From: an uncultured Clostridia bacterium
GTDB lineage: Bacteria; Bacillota; Clostridia; Oscillospirales; Acutalibacteraceae
Length of the DNA: 7,822 nt
Reading direction: 5' to 3'
Assembly: GCA_944384865.1 (NCBI GenBank)
Contig: CALWVC010000067.1
Span: 1 to 7,822 of the forward strand
Shown here: piece by piece, positions 1 through 6,017 of the stretch
How positions within the stretch are numbered: the first letter of the stretch is position 1
Layout: every line of letters starts with the position of its first letter
The notes under the pieces: generated by a model
Seen by the model: only the letters and a program-made list of their open reading frames with translations
Databases searched by the model: none
Told to the model about the DNA's origin: nothing
Program-made: the position numbers and the translations under genes

Positions 1-19
1 TCATTGACAAACCTGCAAA

Positions 20-93
20 TTTTTAGAAATAGGGAGGACACCCTATTGACTATCGAAATCTATTGTGTTAAACTAAACGTAGATTTCTAAAAA
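20..93. promoter_or_regulatory. Nested inverted repeats around the promoter; candidate repressor operators
   Basis: Three inverted repeats are seen. The first is an 11-base perfect pair, TTTTTAGAAAT (20-30) with ATTTCTAAAAA (83-93). The second is an 8-base pair, GAAATCTA (55-62) with TAGATTTC (80-87), which brackets the -10 box and the expected start site. The third is a 7-base pair, AATAGGG (28-34) with CCCTATT (41-47), which touches the -35 box. BlaI/MecI-family repressors bind short dyads over their own promoter, so one or more of these are likely operators. The classical TACA/TGTA core of staphylococcal operators is not obvious here. Which dyad is the binding site is inference. Confidence 0.5.
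46..74 (+). promoter_or_regulatory. Housekeeping-type promoter of the BlaI/M56 pair
   Basis: A -35 box TTGACT (46-51) and a -10 box TAAACT (69-74) are separated by 17 bases, close to the sigma-A pattern. Transcription would start near base 81, leaving a leader of about 40 bases before the repressor gene. The promoter is embedded in inverted repeats, as expected for an autoregulated BlaI-family operon. A TTGACA at 4-9 has no good -10 partner at a normal distance. Confidence 0.6.
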
Positions 94-122
94 TAAACAG
101 TAATAGAGGGGAGAGGGAGTAT

Positions 123-482
123 ATGCTTGCCAGATTATCAGACGGCGAACTGCGGCTGATGCGTATTGTATGGGAGCGGGAGCCGTTAGGGTCAGGGCAG
201 TTGGTAAAATACTGCGCTGAACAACTCGGGTGGAAAAAGTCTACAACCTATACAGTGGTTAAGCATCTGGAAAAAAAGCAGGTGCTGCAAAATGAAAAGG
301 CTTGTATCACTTCGTTGGTATCGCAGGAGGAAATACAGCGCCAAGAAAGCCGGTCGGTGTTAGAGCAGCGATTTGGAGGATCGTTGCCCAGATTCCTTAC
401 TGCGTTTTTAGACCGTTCCAAGTTGACACAGGAAGAAGCAGAACAGCTTAAAGCGTTGATTGACCGCTATAAGGAGTCGTAG
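123..482 (+). CDS. BlaI/MecI/CopY-family transcriptional repressor
   Basis: This is a 119-residue protein, the usual size for the family. The N-terminal part (about residues 3-70) fits the family's winged helix-turn-helix: the opening LSDGELRLMRIVWE corresponds to helix 1, and KKSTTYTVVKHLEKK (38-52) is the DNA-recognition region. The C-terminal part (about 70-119) fits the dimerisation helices, with SLVSQEEI and FLTAFLDRSKLT motifs. In BlaI/MecI the repressor is inactivated by cleavage at an Asn-Phe bond; the equivalent place here appears to be A94-F95, so cleavage by the partner is plausible but unproven. The ATG at 123 follows a purine-rich GGGAG site at 115-119. The M56 peptidase gene starts 3 bases after the stop, the standard repressor/sensor pairing. 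It probably represses its own operon through the upstream dyads. The signal is unlikely to be a beta-lactam (see the partner). Family assignment is firm; target and inducer are unknown. Confidence 0.93.
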   Translation: MLARLSDGELRLMRIVWEREPLGSGQLVKYCAEQLGWKKSTTYTVVKHLEKKQVLQNEKACITSLVSQEEIQRQESRSVLEQRFGGSLPRFLTAFLDRSKLTQEEAEQLKALIDRYKES

Positions 483-485
483 ACG

Positions 486-2630
486 ATGTTGTTGGAACTG
501 TTTGTGCAATTGTTATGCATGAGTCTGACGGCGGCGCCTTTGGTTTTGCTGGTTCTGGGCGCGCGTGCGCTGATTCGGAAATCGCCCCGATGGGTGATCT
601 GTCTGTTATGGAGCCTGGTGTTTATACGGCTGCTGTGTCCTTATGGTCTGTTTCCGGTGGAGGTTTCTGAAAATCTACCGGGGGCGGCGGTTATTCAGCA
701 GTTGGAAGTTGAACAGAGTCCGGCCACAAACGGTTCCTCTGAGAATCAGCAGACGCCTATTGAGCAATCTGCGGTTCATGTTGCGCCGAAGCTGCCGTCG
801 GTTTCAGATGATATATCGGTGGATTCGGCCAATAGCGGTTTTTCACTGTTATGTTTTTTGGCAATTTTATGGGCATTGGGCGCTGCGGGTCTGCTTTTTT
901 ACAGTTTGATCACTTATTGCCGGTTACAGAGAAAGTTACGTTTTGCTGTTCGGATCGCAAATGGTGTCTATAGCTGTGACGCGGTTGCGGTTCCGTTTGT
1001 TTCAGGTATTTTTAAACCGAGGATTTATCTGCCGACGACGTTACCGCAGGAGAACCGGGGACATGTGTTGGCGCATGAACATATGCATATCAAGCGGCGG
1101 GATTATATTGTAAAGCCGCTGGCGTTTTGCCTGACCTGTATACATTGGTTTAATCCGCTGGCCTGGGTTGCGTTTTATATATTCAGCAAAGATATGGAGT
1201 TAGCCTGTGATGAGGGTGTGATCCGGCAGGTTCAGCGCGAGAGTCGTGCGGCATATAGCGAATCGTTGATAACATTGGCAACAACAGAGCCTGAGCGTCA
1301 ATGGGCTCCGGTGGCGTCGCTGTTTTTTGGAAAGGGCAGCGTAAAAGGCAGGGTTTTACATATTTTACATTATAAAAAGCCGACGGCCCGTCAGATTGTT
1401 ACTACGATCGTATTGACAGTTTGTGTAGCGGCGCTGTGTATGACCGAAATTGTTCCGATGGCTGCCAAAGCAAACGGTGTGGATCCGATAGGGGTGATTA
1501 TACCGAATATTTCTGAGGAACAACTGACGGCACAACAGTTGGAAACAGGGTCACAGCCACCGCAGACTGCGTCGGCAGCTGGCGTCTTACAGACAGCTGA
1601 TGCAGAACAACAGCAGCCGGTTACGCAGCAGTTGCAGCAAACGTCTCGGGCCGTGGCGGCATCGGATGTGTCTGTTTTATCAGATGCTGTCGTTGAAAAT
1701 ACGGTTTATAACAGCATGACCACAGGTAACATGTCGTTAGGCGGCCGGATTTTATCCGGCGAGACCCCGCGGATGATTTCGGGCGGGCGGCAAATGCAGC
1801 TGTACCGGAAACAATTATATTATCTTCAGTCGGACGATGAGCGCGGGGAATGGTTGTATAAACAGCTTTCAGACGGCAGCGTAACCAAGTTTCAACAGGT
1901 GGATTCATTGTGCGGCTATTTCTTTGACGGAAATATGCTTTATACCGTTACGGACGCACACGGCGCGTTAAAGGTCTGGCAGATTAACCAGGAGTATAGC
2001 TGTTGTTCAGAGGTTTTTTATAAGGACGACCGCTGGTGTGTCGGTCAGGCAATGATTGACGGGTCATATATTTATCTGTTGACCTGCGATCCGGAAACTT
2101 TTGGACAGGGTCATTTGTATCTCGGCCGGCTTTCCGTGTCGGATTGGAGTTATACCGAGCGTTGTATCAGTACATACGACATCTACGACCGGGATCCGGC
2201 AGGCGGAGAAAAGCTACAGGCAGATGCCGCTTCAAAGATTATTTATCATAACGGCTGGGTGTATTACAGCCGCGAGGGGATAGAGGCAAAAATCCGAAAA
2301 AACGATCCGGGACCGGATAAACGGTATTCCTATGAAATCTGCAGAGTTCGGTTTGATACAGGCGAACAGCAAACCGTGTTTTCTGCGTCAGATATGGGCG
2401 CTGCGGTAAAAGGAAACTGGACGGTGCATGGAAATCGGTTATTAATGCTGGCCGGGCAAACGTTATATATGACTGATTTGTCGGGGTCGGGATCGTTGCT
2501 GCAGGTTCAAATTCCGCAAGCCGGTTTGCAGTTGATGGGATGTAACGGCGAATGGATTTATTTTTGCGATGGTAACGGAATCGGCGTGTCTAAAATAAAG
2601 TTTGATCTGACCGGATACAGTGAATTCTAG
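486..2630 (+). CDS. M56 (BlaR1-like) membrane metallopeptidase with a propeller-like extracytoplasmic tail
   Basis: This 714-residue protein is translated from an ATG 9 bases after AAGGAG (471-476). Hydrophobic segments at about 5-28, 36-57, 118-141 and 302-322 suggest a polytopic N-terminal half. The zinc-protease site is HEHMH (197-201): zinc ligands H197 and H201, catalytic E198, and E238 in MELACDE as the probable third ligand, in the typical M56 context followed by WFNPLAW. After the last membrane segment comes a Gln/Ala-rich linker (about 343-395). The tail (about 435-714) has about six repeats of hydrophobic-aromatic strands, such as QLYYLQSD (443-450), DGSYIYLL (525-532), NGWVYYSREG (589-598) and NGEWIYFCDG (687-696), resembling DUF5050/propeller-like repeats. 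No penicillin-binding SxxK/SxN/KTG domain is seen. The likely role is to sense an extracellular signal and trigger loss of the upstream repressor. Peptidase identity is firm; the fold of the tail is inference. Confidence 0.9.
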   Translation: MLLELFVQLLCMSLTAAPLVLLVLGARALIRKSPRWVICLLWSLVFIRLLCPYGLFPVEVSENLPGAAVIQQLEVEQSPATNGSSENQQTPIEQSAVHVAPKLPSVSDDISVDSANSGFSLLCFLAILWALGAAGLLFYSLITYCRLQRKLRFAVRIANGVYSCDAVAVPFVSGIFKPRIYLPTTLPQENRGHVLAHEHMHIKRRDYIVKPLAFCLTCIHWFNPLAWVAFYIFSKDMELACDEGVIRQVQRESRAAYSESLITLATTEPERQWAPVASLFFGKGSVKGRVLHILHYKKPTARQIVTTIVLTVCVAALCMTEIVPMAAKANGVDPIGVIIPNISEEQLTAQQLETGSQPPQTASAAGVLQTADAEQQQPVTQQLQQTSRAVAASDVSVLSDAVVENTVYNSMTTGNMSLGGRILSGETPRMISGGRQMQLYRKQLYYLQSDDERGEWLYKQLSDGSVTKFQQVDSLCGYFFDGNMLYTVTDAHGALKVWQINQEYSCCSEVFYKDDRWCVGQAMIDGSYIYLLTCDPETFGQGHLYLGRLSVSDWSYTERCISTYDIYDRDPAGGEKLQADAASKIIYHNGWVYYSREGIEAKIRKNDPGPDKRYSYEICRVRFDTGEQQTVFSASDMGAAVKGNWTVHGNRLLMLAGQTLYMTDLSGSGSLLQVQIPQAGLQLMGCNGEWIYFCDGNGIGVSKIKFDLTGYSEF

Positions 2631-2688
2631 GGTTGATTCATGCTTTTGGTAAATATTGAATTTGCTTCATTGAAAAGGAGATTATGAT

Positions 2689-3663
2689 ATGAAAAAAATG
2701 TGGTCTTTATTGCTCGCGGCGCTGTTGCTTTGCTCTGTGACAATGGTTGGCGTTTCGGCGGAAACCGGCGGTTCCGATGGAGATAATTATACAGACGAAT
2801 TATTCGGTCAGGATATATCAGAAACGCTGGCGGCATATTTTAATTATTCTCTGGTGTTTGCCGAGCAATTACAGGAAATTGTCTCGCAGCTTCCGGATGC
2901 TGTTACGCCGGAAGATCAGCTTGCGTTGCTTGCGCAGATGGATCAGTTTTATGAACAGAATCTTCCGCCGATGCAGCAGGCTTTTGAACAGTTGACAGAC
3001 AGCGATTTTGAAGCGCTGGCCATTTTGTATGAACAGACGACCGGAGAACGATTGACAGCGGAACAAATAAAAGTGTCTGAACAGGAAGCGCTGGAATATA
3101 ATATTTATTTCTGGGAGTCTATTATACGTCCGATCCTGCAAATGGCGGAAAATGATCAGGAGCAATTGCTGCAAGATCTGGGGAACAGCGATCGGATTGA
3201 TGTATTGCTGGACACCTGTGCACAGGATCTGAATGAGGATTATCTCAATTCGTTGCCGGAAGTTGATGATACGCAGTTGTTTGAATATCAATTGGAATAT
3301 TATGTGGATTTTGAAAATATTACGGCGACGCAATATGCGGCGTTGGCAGAAATCCGATATCTCAATAGTAAGCTTTCCGATGATATCATTTCCTATTTTA
3401 ACACCTTATGTGATTATGATCAATTTATCGCTGATGTGCAGGCTTACGCTGCGGCTTATGAGGAAACAGTGGAACGCGGCGATATAAACGGAGACGGCTA
3501 CGTCAACAATAAGGATTTTTCCAGACTGAAGGCTTATCTGGCAGATGACGAGACGTTGATTGTACACTCGGCTACCGAATTGACAGGTGACGACTGGATC
3601 AATAACAAGGACCTGTCCAGGCTGAAGGCGCATTTAGCAGACAACGACGTAACCTTTGGTTAA
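2689..3663 (+). CDS. Secreted dockerin-containing protein, function of main domain unknown
   Basis: This is a 324-residue protein with a clear signal peptide: MKKMW, a hydrophobic core, and a likely cut after VSA at residue 24. Residues 25-262 are acidic, Gln/Glu/Leu/Tyr-rich and probably mostly helical; I do not recognise this domain, and no glycoside-hydrolase motif is seen. The C-terminus (about 264-324) is a dockerin. Its first loop is D265-x-N267-x-D269-x-x-x-N273-x-x-D276 followed by FSRLKAYLA. Its second is E297-x-T299-x-D301-x-x-x-N305-x-x-D308 followed by LSRLKAHLA. Dockerins bind cohesins on scaffoldins or cell-surface proteins in a calcium-dependent way. The ATG lies 8 bases after AAAAGGAG (2673-2680). 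The gene is 58 bases downstream of the M56 gene with no hairpin between, and a strong terminator follows it, so co-transcription with the regulator pair is plausible. No convincing promoter of its own was found in the 58-base gap. Confidence 0.9.
   Translation: MKKMWSLLLAALLLCSVTMVGVSAETGGSDGDNYTDELFGQDISETLAAYFNYSLVFAEQLQEIVSQLPDAVTPEDQLALLAQMDQFYEQNLPPMQQAFEQLTDSDFEALAILYEQTTGERLTAEQIKVSEQEALEYNIYFWESIIRPILQMAENDQEQLLQDLGNSDRIDVLLDTCAQDLNEDYLNSLPEVDDTQLFEYQLEYYVDFENITATQYAALAEIRYLNSKLSDDIISYFNTLCDYDQFIADVQAYAAAYEETVERGDINGDGYVNNKDFSRLKAYLADDETLIVHSATELTGDDWINNKDLSRLKAHLADNDVTFG
3481..3642 (+). repeat. Duplicated dockerin calcium-loop/helix segments
   Basis: Two 22-codon segments (3481-3546 and 3577-3642) encode the paired dockerin repeats. 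They are similar at the DNA level as well, for example CTGAAGGC in both and AATAAGGA against AACAAGGA. The second loop begins with Glu instead of Asp, has Thr at loop position 3 and has Asp instead of Gly after D301, so it departs from the canonical calcium loop. Confidence 0.85.
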
Positions 3664-3691
3664 TTACATTTTTATTTAGAGAGATCGTGTT

Positions 3692-3722
3692 AGGCGGCGC
3701 AGAGCGGTTCTGCGCCGCCTTT
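3692..3722 (+). terminator. Rho-independent-type hairpin after the dockerin gene
   Basis: A 12-base perfect stem, AGGCGGCGCAGA (3692-3703) with TCTGCGCCGCCT (3709-3720), encloses a 5-base loop (GCGGT) and is followed by a short T run (3720-3722, then ATC). It starts 28 bases after the dockerin stop. The stem is very strong but the T tract is short. It separates the regulator/dockerin unit from the cotJ operon. Confidence 0.85.
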
Positions 3723-3728
3723 ATCGTG

Positions 3729-3756
3729 CACGGACAAGGACGAACCGGCATATACT
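3729..3756 (+). promoter_or_regulatory. Candidate sporulation (sigma-E/sigma-K-like) promoter of cotJ
   Basis: CATATACT at 3749-3756 fits the -10 pattern CATAYAHT of sigma-E promoters. No good sigma-E -35 box is seen 13-15 bases upstream. A CAC at 3729-3731, 17 bases before the -10, would suit the minimal AC-type -35 of sigma-K, but the -10 then ends TG rather than TA. In Bacillus subtilis cotJ is sigma-E controlled. The position, about 55 bases before cotJA and just after a terminator, is right; the exact sigma factor is uncertain. Confidence 0.4.
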
Positions 3757-3809
3757 GTCGTGCAAGCGTTGGAAATTAATATATTTACAAAAATAAAAGG
3801 AGCATTAGA

Positions 3810-4022
3810 ATGGACGATAAATTCTGTATAGAAGATTTGTGCATGCATATGCCTGACGAACAGCAGGATCTGCGTTGTGTGGATAAACTGCCGCTGGCAA
3901 TGGCATATGTCCCGAGGCAGAAATGGCGAGATCTCTATGATGTGGATGTAGGGTTGTCCAGAGGTACAGTCTTTTCTGAGCTGGATCTTCCGTTCTTGGG
4001 AAAGCGGGCGATTCAGAAATGA
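3810..4022 (+). CDS. cotJA: Spore coat associated protein CotJA
   Basis: This is a short protein (70 residues) with the family's conserved core: LPLAMAYVPRQKW (27-39) and, near the end, LSRGTVFSELDLPF (49-62). CotJA is a small inner spore-coat protein that works with CotJC in Bacillus subtilis. The N-terminal 26 residues carry two Cys and a Met/His-rich stretch (CIEDLCMHMPD) that is less typical. The ATG lies 7 bases after AAAAGGAG (3795-3802). The gene overlaps cotJB by 4 bases (ATGA), showing translational coupling. It is expected to be made in the mother cell during sporulation. Identification rests on both conserved blocks and the gene order. Confidence 0.93.
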   Translation: MDDKFCIEDLCMHMPDEQQDLRCVDKLPLAMAYVPRQKWRDLYDVDVGLSRGTVFSELDLPFLGKRAIQK

Positions 4023-4273
4023 ACAACAAAGAGAAGGCGTTGAATCTGGTCAGAATGTATAACTTTGCGATGATTGAGGCCAATCTGTTTTTGGATTCCC
4101 ATCCGAAGGATCAACAGGCGTTGGAGTATTTTCAGCGTATGAAAAAAATGCATGAAAAGGCTGTTCGGGAATATACCGAAAAATATGGACCGTTGACTGC
4201 TTCTGATGTAGACGCATCCGCGAAAACATGGGAATGGGTTAAAGGCCCCTGGCCGTGGGAGGTTGATGCATAA
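4019..4273 (+). CDS. cotJB: Spore coat protein CotJB
   Basis: This 84-residue protein matches the CotJB pattern: an N-terminal helix with AMIEANLFLDSHPKDQQALEYF split over residues 16-37, then EYTEKYGPLTASDVDA (48-63) and the terminal WEWVKGPWPWE (70-80). Its biochemical role is not known in detail; it belongs to the inner coat set encoded with CotJC. Its ATG overlaps the cotJA stop (4019-4022), and its stop overlaps the cotJC start by one base (TAATG). There is no strong Shine-Dalgarno site right before it, consistent with coupled translation from cotJA. Confidence 0.95.
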   Translation: MNNKEKALNLVRMYNFAMIEANLFLDSHPKDQQALEYFQRMKKMHEKAVREYTEKYGPLTASDVDASAKTWEWVKGPWPWEVDA

Positions 4274-4872
4274 TGTGGAGTTATTCTAAAAAGCTGGAAT
4301 ATCCAGTGAAAATCGCGAATCCCAATCCTGCACTGGCAAAAGTGATCGTCAGTCAGCTTGGCGGTCCACATGGCGAACTCGGTGCATCAATGCGTTATCT
4401 CAGCCAACGATATAGTATGCCTTATGATGAGGTAAAGGCGATTTTGACCGATATTGGGACAGAGGAACTAGCACATTTAGAGATGGTGAGTGCGATTTTA
4501 CATCAGCTGACCAGGAATATGAGCATTGACGAGATTAAAAAAGCGGGGTATGACACCTATTTTGTAGATCATACGGCCGGTGTTTACCCGCAATTTGCCT
4601 CTGGCACACCATTTTCAGCTGAAACATTCGCATCTACTGGCGACGTAATTGCAGATTTAAACGAAGATCTGGCAGCAGAACAAAAAGCGCGTTTAAGTTA
4701 TGATAATCTGTTGCGGTTGATTGACGACAATGATGTACGGGATCCGATTAAATTCCTACGGGAGCGGGAAATTGTGCATTATCAACGGTTTGGCGAGGGA
4801 TTACGCAAGGTTTTGGATCATTTGGATTCCAAAAACTTTTATGCATTTAATCCGGCGTTTGACAAGAAATAA
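4273..4872 (+). CDS. cotJC: Spore coat protein CotJC, manganese-catalase family
   Basis: This 199-residue protein is of the dimanganese catalase superfamily (ferritin-like four-helix bundle). The putative metal ligands are all present: E35 in GGPHGELGA, E65 and H68 in GTEELAHLE, E136 in EDLAAEQKAR, and E166 and H169 in REREIVHYQRF. These match the Glu/Glu-x-x-His/Glu/Glu-x-x-His pattern of manganese catalases, so catalase activity (2 H2O2 to 2 H2O plus O2) is plausible. In the spore it is a coat component that may protect against peroxide. The ATG is preceded by GGGAGG (4257-4262) and overlaps the cotJB stop. It is the last gene of cotJABC; the next hairpin is about 220 bases downstream. Length and motifs indicate an intact gene. 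Confidence 0.96.
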   Translation: MWSYSKKLEYPVKIANPNPALAKVIVSQLGGPHGELGASMRYLSQRYSMPYDEVKAILTDIGTEELAHLEMVSAILHQLTRNMSIDEIKKAGYDTYFVDHTAGVYPQFASGTPFSAETFASTGDVIADLNEDLAAEQKARLSYDNLLRLIDDNDVRDPIKFLREREIVHYQRFGEGLRKVLDHLDSKNFYAFNPAFDKK

Positions 4873-5092
4873 GAATTGAGATGGAAAAATAAGCGATTAC
4901 CGAACAGATGCAAACACATTAAAAATTTAAAAGCGTTTGGAATTTCAATCAATATAAAACCATCGATTAAAAATAAAGCGGTGCAAATACAGGAGACATA
5001 AAAAGCTGTGTTTTCTATTTTACAGTGTGTAGAAGGAGTCGATTCTCGAATAAGCGAGCGTCGGATTTTCAAAAATATTGAACATTTTTGCT
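4873..5092. other. AT-rich intergenic stretch without a supported gene
   Basis: This lies between cotJC and the hairpin at 5093. No terminator directly follows cotJC; the only short stem, CTCG (5045-5048) with CGAG (5055-5058), is weak. A 28-codon frame opens with GTG at 5008 after GGAG (4992-4995) and closes just before the hairpin, but its spacing is poor and its product is not recognised. A minus-strand frame at 4839-5072 overlaps the cotJC end and looks like chance. The stretch may be the 3' leader-out of the cotJ message. Confidence 0.5.
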
Positions 5093-5145
5093 AAAGAGTT
5101 GGGAGTATGAAAGGCCTTGGTCTTCCATACTCCCAACTCTTTTGA
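5093..5145. terminator. Long perfect hairpin, probable (possibly bidirectional) terminator
   Basis: A 17-base perfect stem pairs 5093-5109 (AAAGAGTTGGGAGTATG) with 5126-5142. The 16-base loop can extend the stem further after one mismatch. On the plus strand it ends in CTCTTTTGAC, with four Ts, so it can terminate transcription leaving cotJC. On the minus strand it sits 17 bases beyond the stop of the open frame at 5159-5440 and would serve as that frame's terminator, though with a weaker T run (CTCTTTAGC). A position between two converging units fits a shared terminator. Confidence 0.7.
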
Positions 5146-5158
5146 CTTTAAGTCTGAC

Positions 5159-5440
5159 CTAGTTTAATGCTTGACTCAAACTCTGGTAAAGAGTATATTG
5201 CATAGCGTGCTTTTCTTTTACATCTGGAAATGTTTTTTTGAATTTTTTCGCTACCTGTAGAGTTTCTGATATTTCGAGGTATGCCGTATATCCTTCGTGA
5301 GCTCCATGTGGTTCTGCCAGATATGCTTGGGTTATGGCCTTGACACTATCCTTTGATTTTGTATATTTTCCCCTTATAGGATGGCTTTCGCATATTTTCC
5401 GATTACTCTTGTATGCTTTATATTTCTTCGGTTCGTTGTA
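5159..5440 (-). pseudogene. Minus-strand 93-codon open frame lacking a start; probable 5'-truncated gene remnant
   Basis: Reading the minus strand from 5440 to the TAG at 5159-5161 gives 93 sense codons beginning YNEPKKYKAYKSNRK, continuing through AYLAEPHGAHEGYTAYLEI (about 39-57) and KKFKKTFPDVKEKH, and ending QSLSQALN. The composition is protein-like: Lys/Tyr/Ala/Glu-rich and amphipathic, unlike the shadow frames around it. The only in-frame Met is 13 codons from the end. An in-frame TAG lies immediately upstream (5441-5443); an ATG 13 codons beyond that stop (near 5482) leads into the same frame. This suggests a gene broken by a nonsense change or missing its 5' end. I do not recognise the family. 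The stop lies next to the hairpin at 5093-5142, as for a real convergent gene. A chance ORF cannot be excluded. Confidence 0.45.
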
Positions 5441-5526
5441 CTATAGTGCAGTATTCTGATGTCTGGGCGCTGAGAAAACCATATGAAGATTGCAAGGAAA
5501 ATGATGGGGTATATGGAAAGGCGCGG

Positions 5527-5556
5527 TTGCTTTTTGAATGTTATTTGTGGTATAAT
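5527..5556 (+). promoter_or_regulatory. Strong-looking sigma-A promoter with no clear gene downstream
   Basis: TTGCTT (5527-5532) and a consensus TATAAT (5551-5556), preceded by TGTGG, are 18 bases apart. A transcript would begin around 5563. The first good ribosome binding site after it is AAGGAG (5620-5625), 12 bases before an ATG at 5638 that opens only a 13-codon frame ending at 5679. The next solid gene starts at 6018, so the leader would be about 455 bases if this promoter serves it. A second possible pair, TTGGCA (5656-5661) and TATAAT (5681-5686), has a long 19-base spacer. Confidence 0.5.
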
Positions 5557-5562
5557 GACCGC

Positions 5563-6017
5563 ATAAGCGATCATGATTCGTTGCACGGGGCATTTTATAA
5601 GCGTGTTTGCTCATCGTTTAAGGAGATCACAGCAAATATGTGTAATTATACAATATTGGCAGACGCTGTGGTATACTGATTATAATATTTGTTTCAAAGC
5701 GGCGCAATGTAGAAAGTAGCGTAGATGCTATGTGTCCTAGCGAATCAATCGGGTTGTTTCTAGGGTGCGTAGGGTATCGCGGACATATGCGGGGTATTGC
5801 TTTGCGTCGGCTGATCCTGTTGTCTGTGGGCGTTGCCGGGCGGGGTCTGTATTACGCTGTTTGCCGCGCGTAATCGCATATATGTGCATTGTACAGTGAC
5901 AGCCCGATGGAGAGCTATATTTTCGGGTATTTCTTGACGGCCAGTGCAGATGGCTTTTCATGAAAAAGAACTGTTTGATAAAGCAGAAATCATTTTGATT
6001 AAAAAAAGGAGTTTATT
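5563..6017 (+). other. Long non-coding or leader region before the propeller-like gene
   Basis: No convincing gene lies here. The stretch contains a 13-codon frame (5638-5679) with a distant ribosome binding site, and a 47-codon frame (ATG 5730 to TAA 5871-5873) with no ribosome binding site. The part from about 5760 to 5905 is richer in G and C and holds inverted repeats: ATTACGC (5851-5857) with GCGTAAT (5868-5874), and ACATATGCG (5783-5791) with CGCATATATGT (5875-5885, two-base bulge), the second pair enclosing the first. This is compatible with a structured small RNA or a long 5' leader, or with decayed coding sequence. It matches no known RNA family that I can name. Confidence 0.35.

Noticed and set aside
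2869..3333. 154-codon minus-strand frame opposite the dockerin gene
   Set aside because: The dockerin protein has a signal peptide, a ribosome binding site and a recognised domain; the reverse frame is an Arg/Ile/Phe-rich shadow caused by its codon use.
5641..5652. TGTA-N4-TACA dyad as a second BlaI-type operator
   Set aside because: The arms are in the opposite order to the known TACA/TGTA core, the centre is not symmetrical, and it does not resemble the half-sites at the BlaI promoter.
5413..5679. 88-codon plus-strand frame across the orphan promoter
   Set aside because: It starts without a ribosome binding site and runs over the TATAAT promoter; the product has no recognisable pattern. 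Only its last 13 codons have a possible independent start.
5737..5961. Minus-strand 74-codon frame
   Set aside because: No ribosome binding site before its ATG, a composition rich in Arg/Thr/Pro without a recognisable pattern, and overlap with the GC-richer patch that produces long frames by chance.
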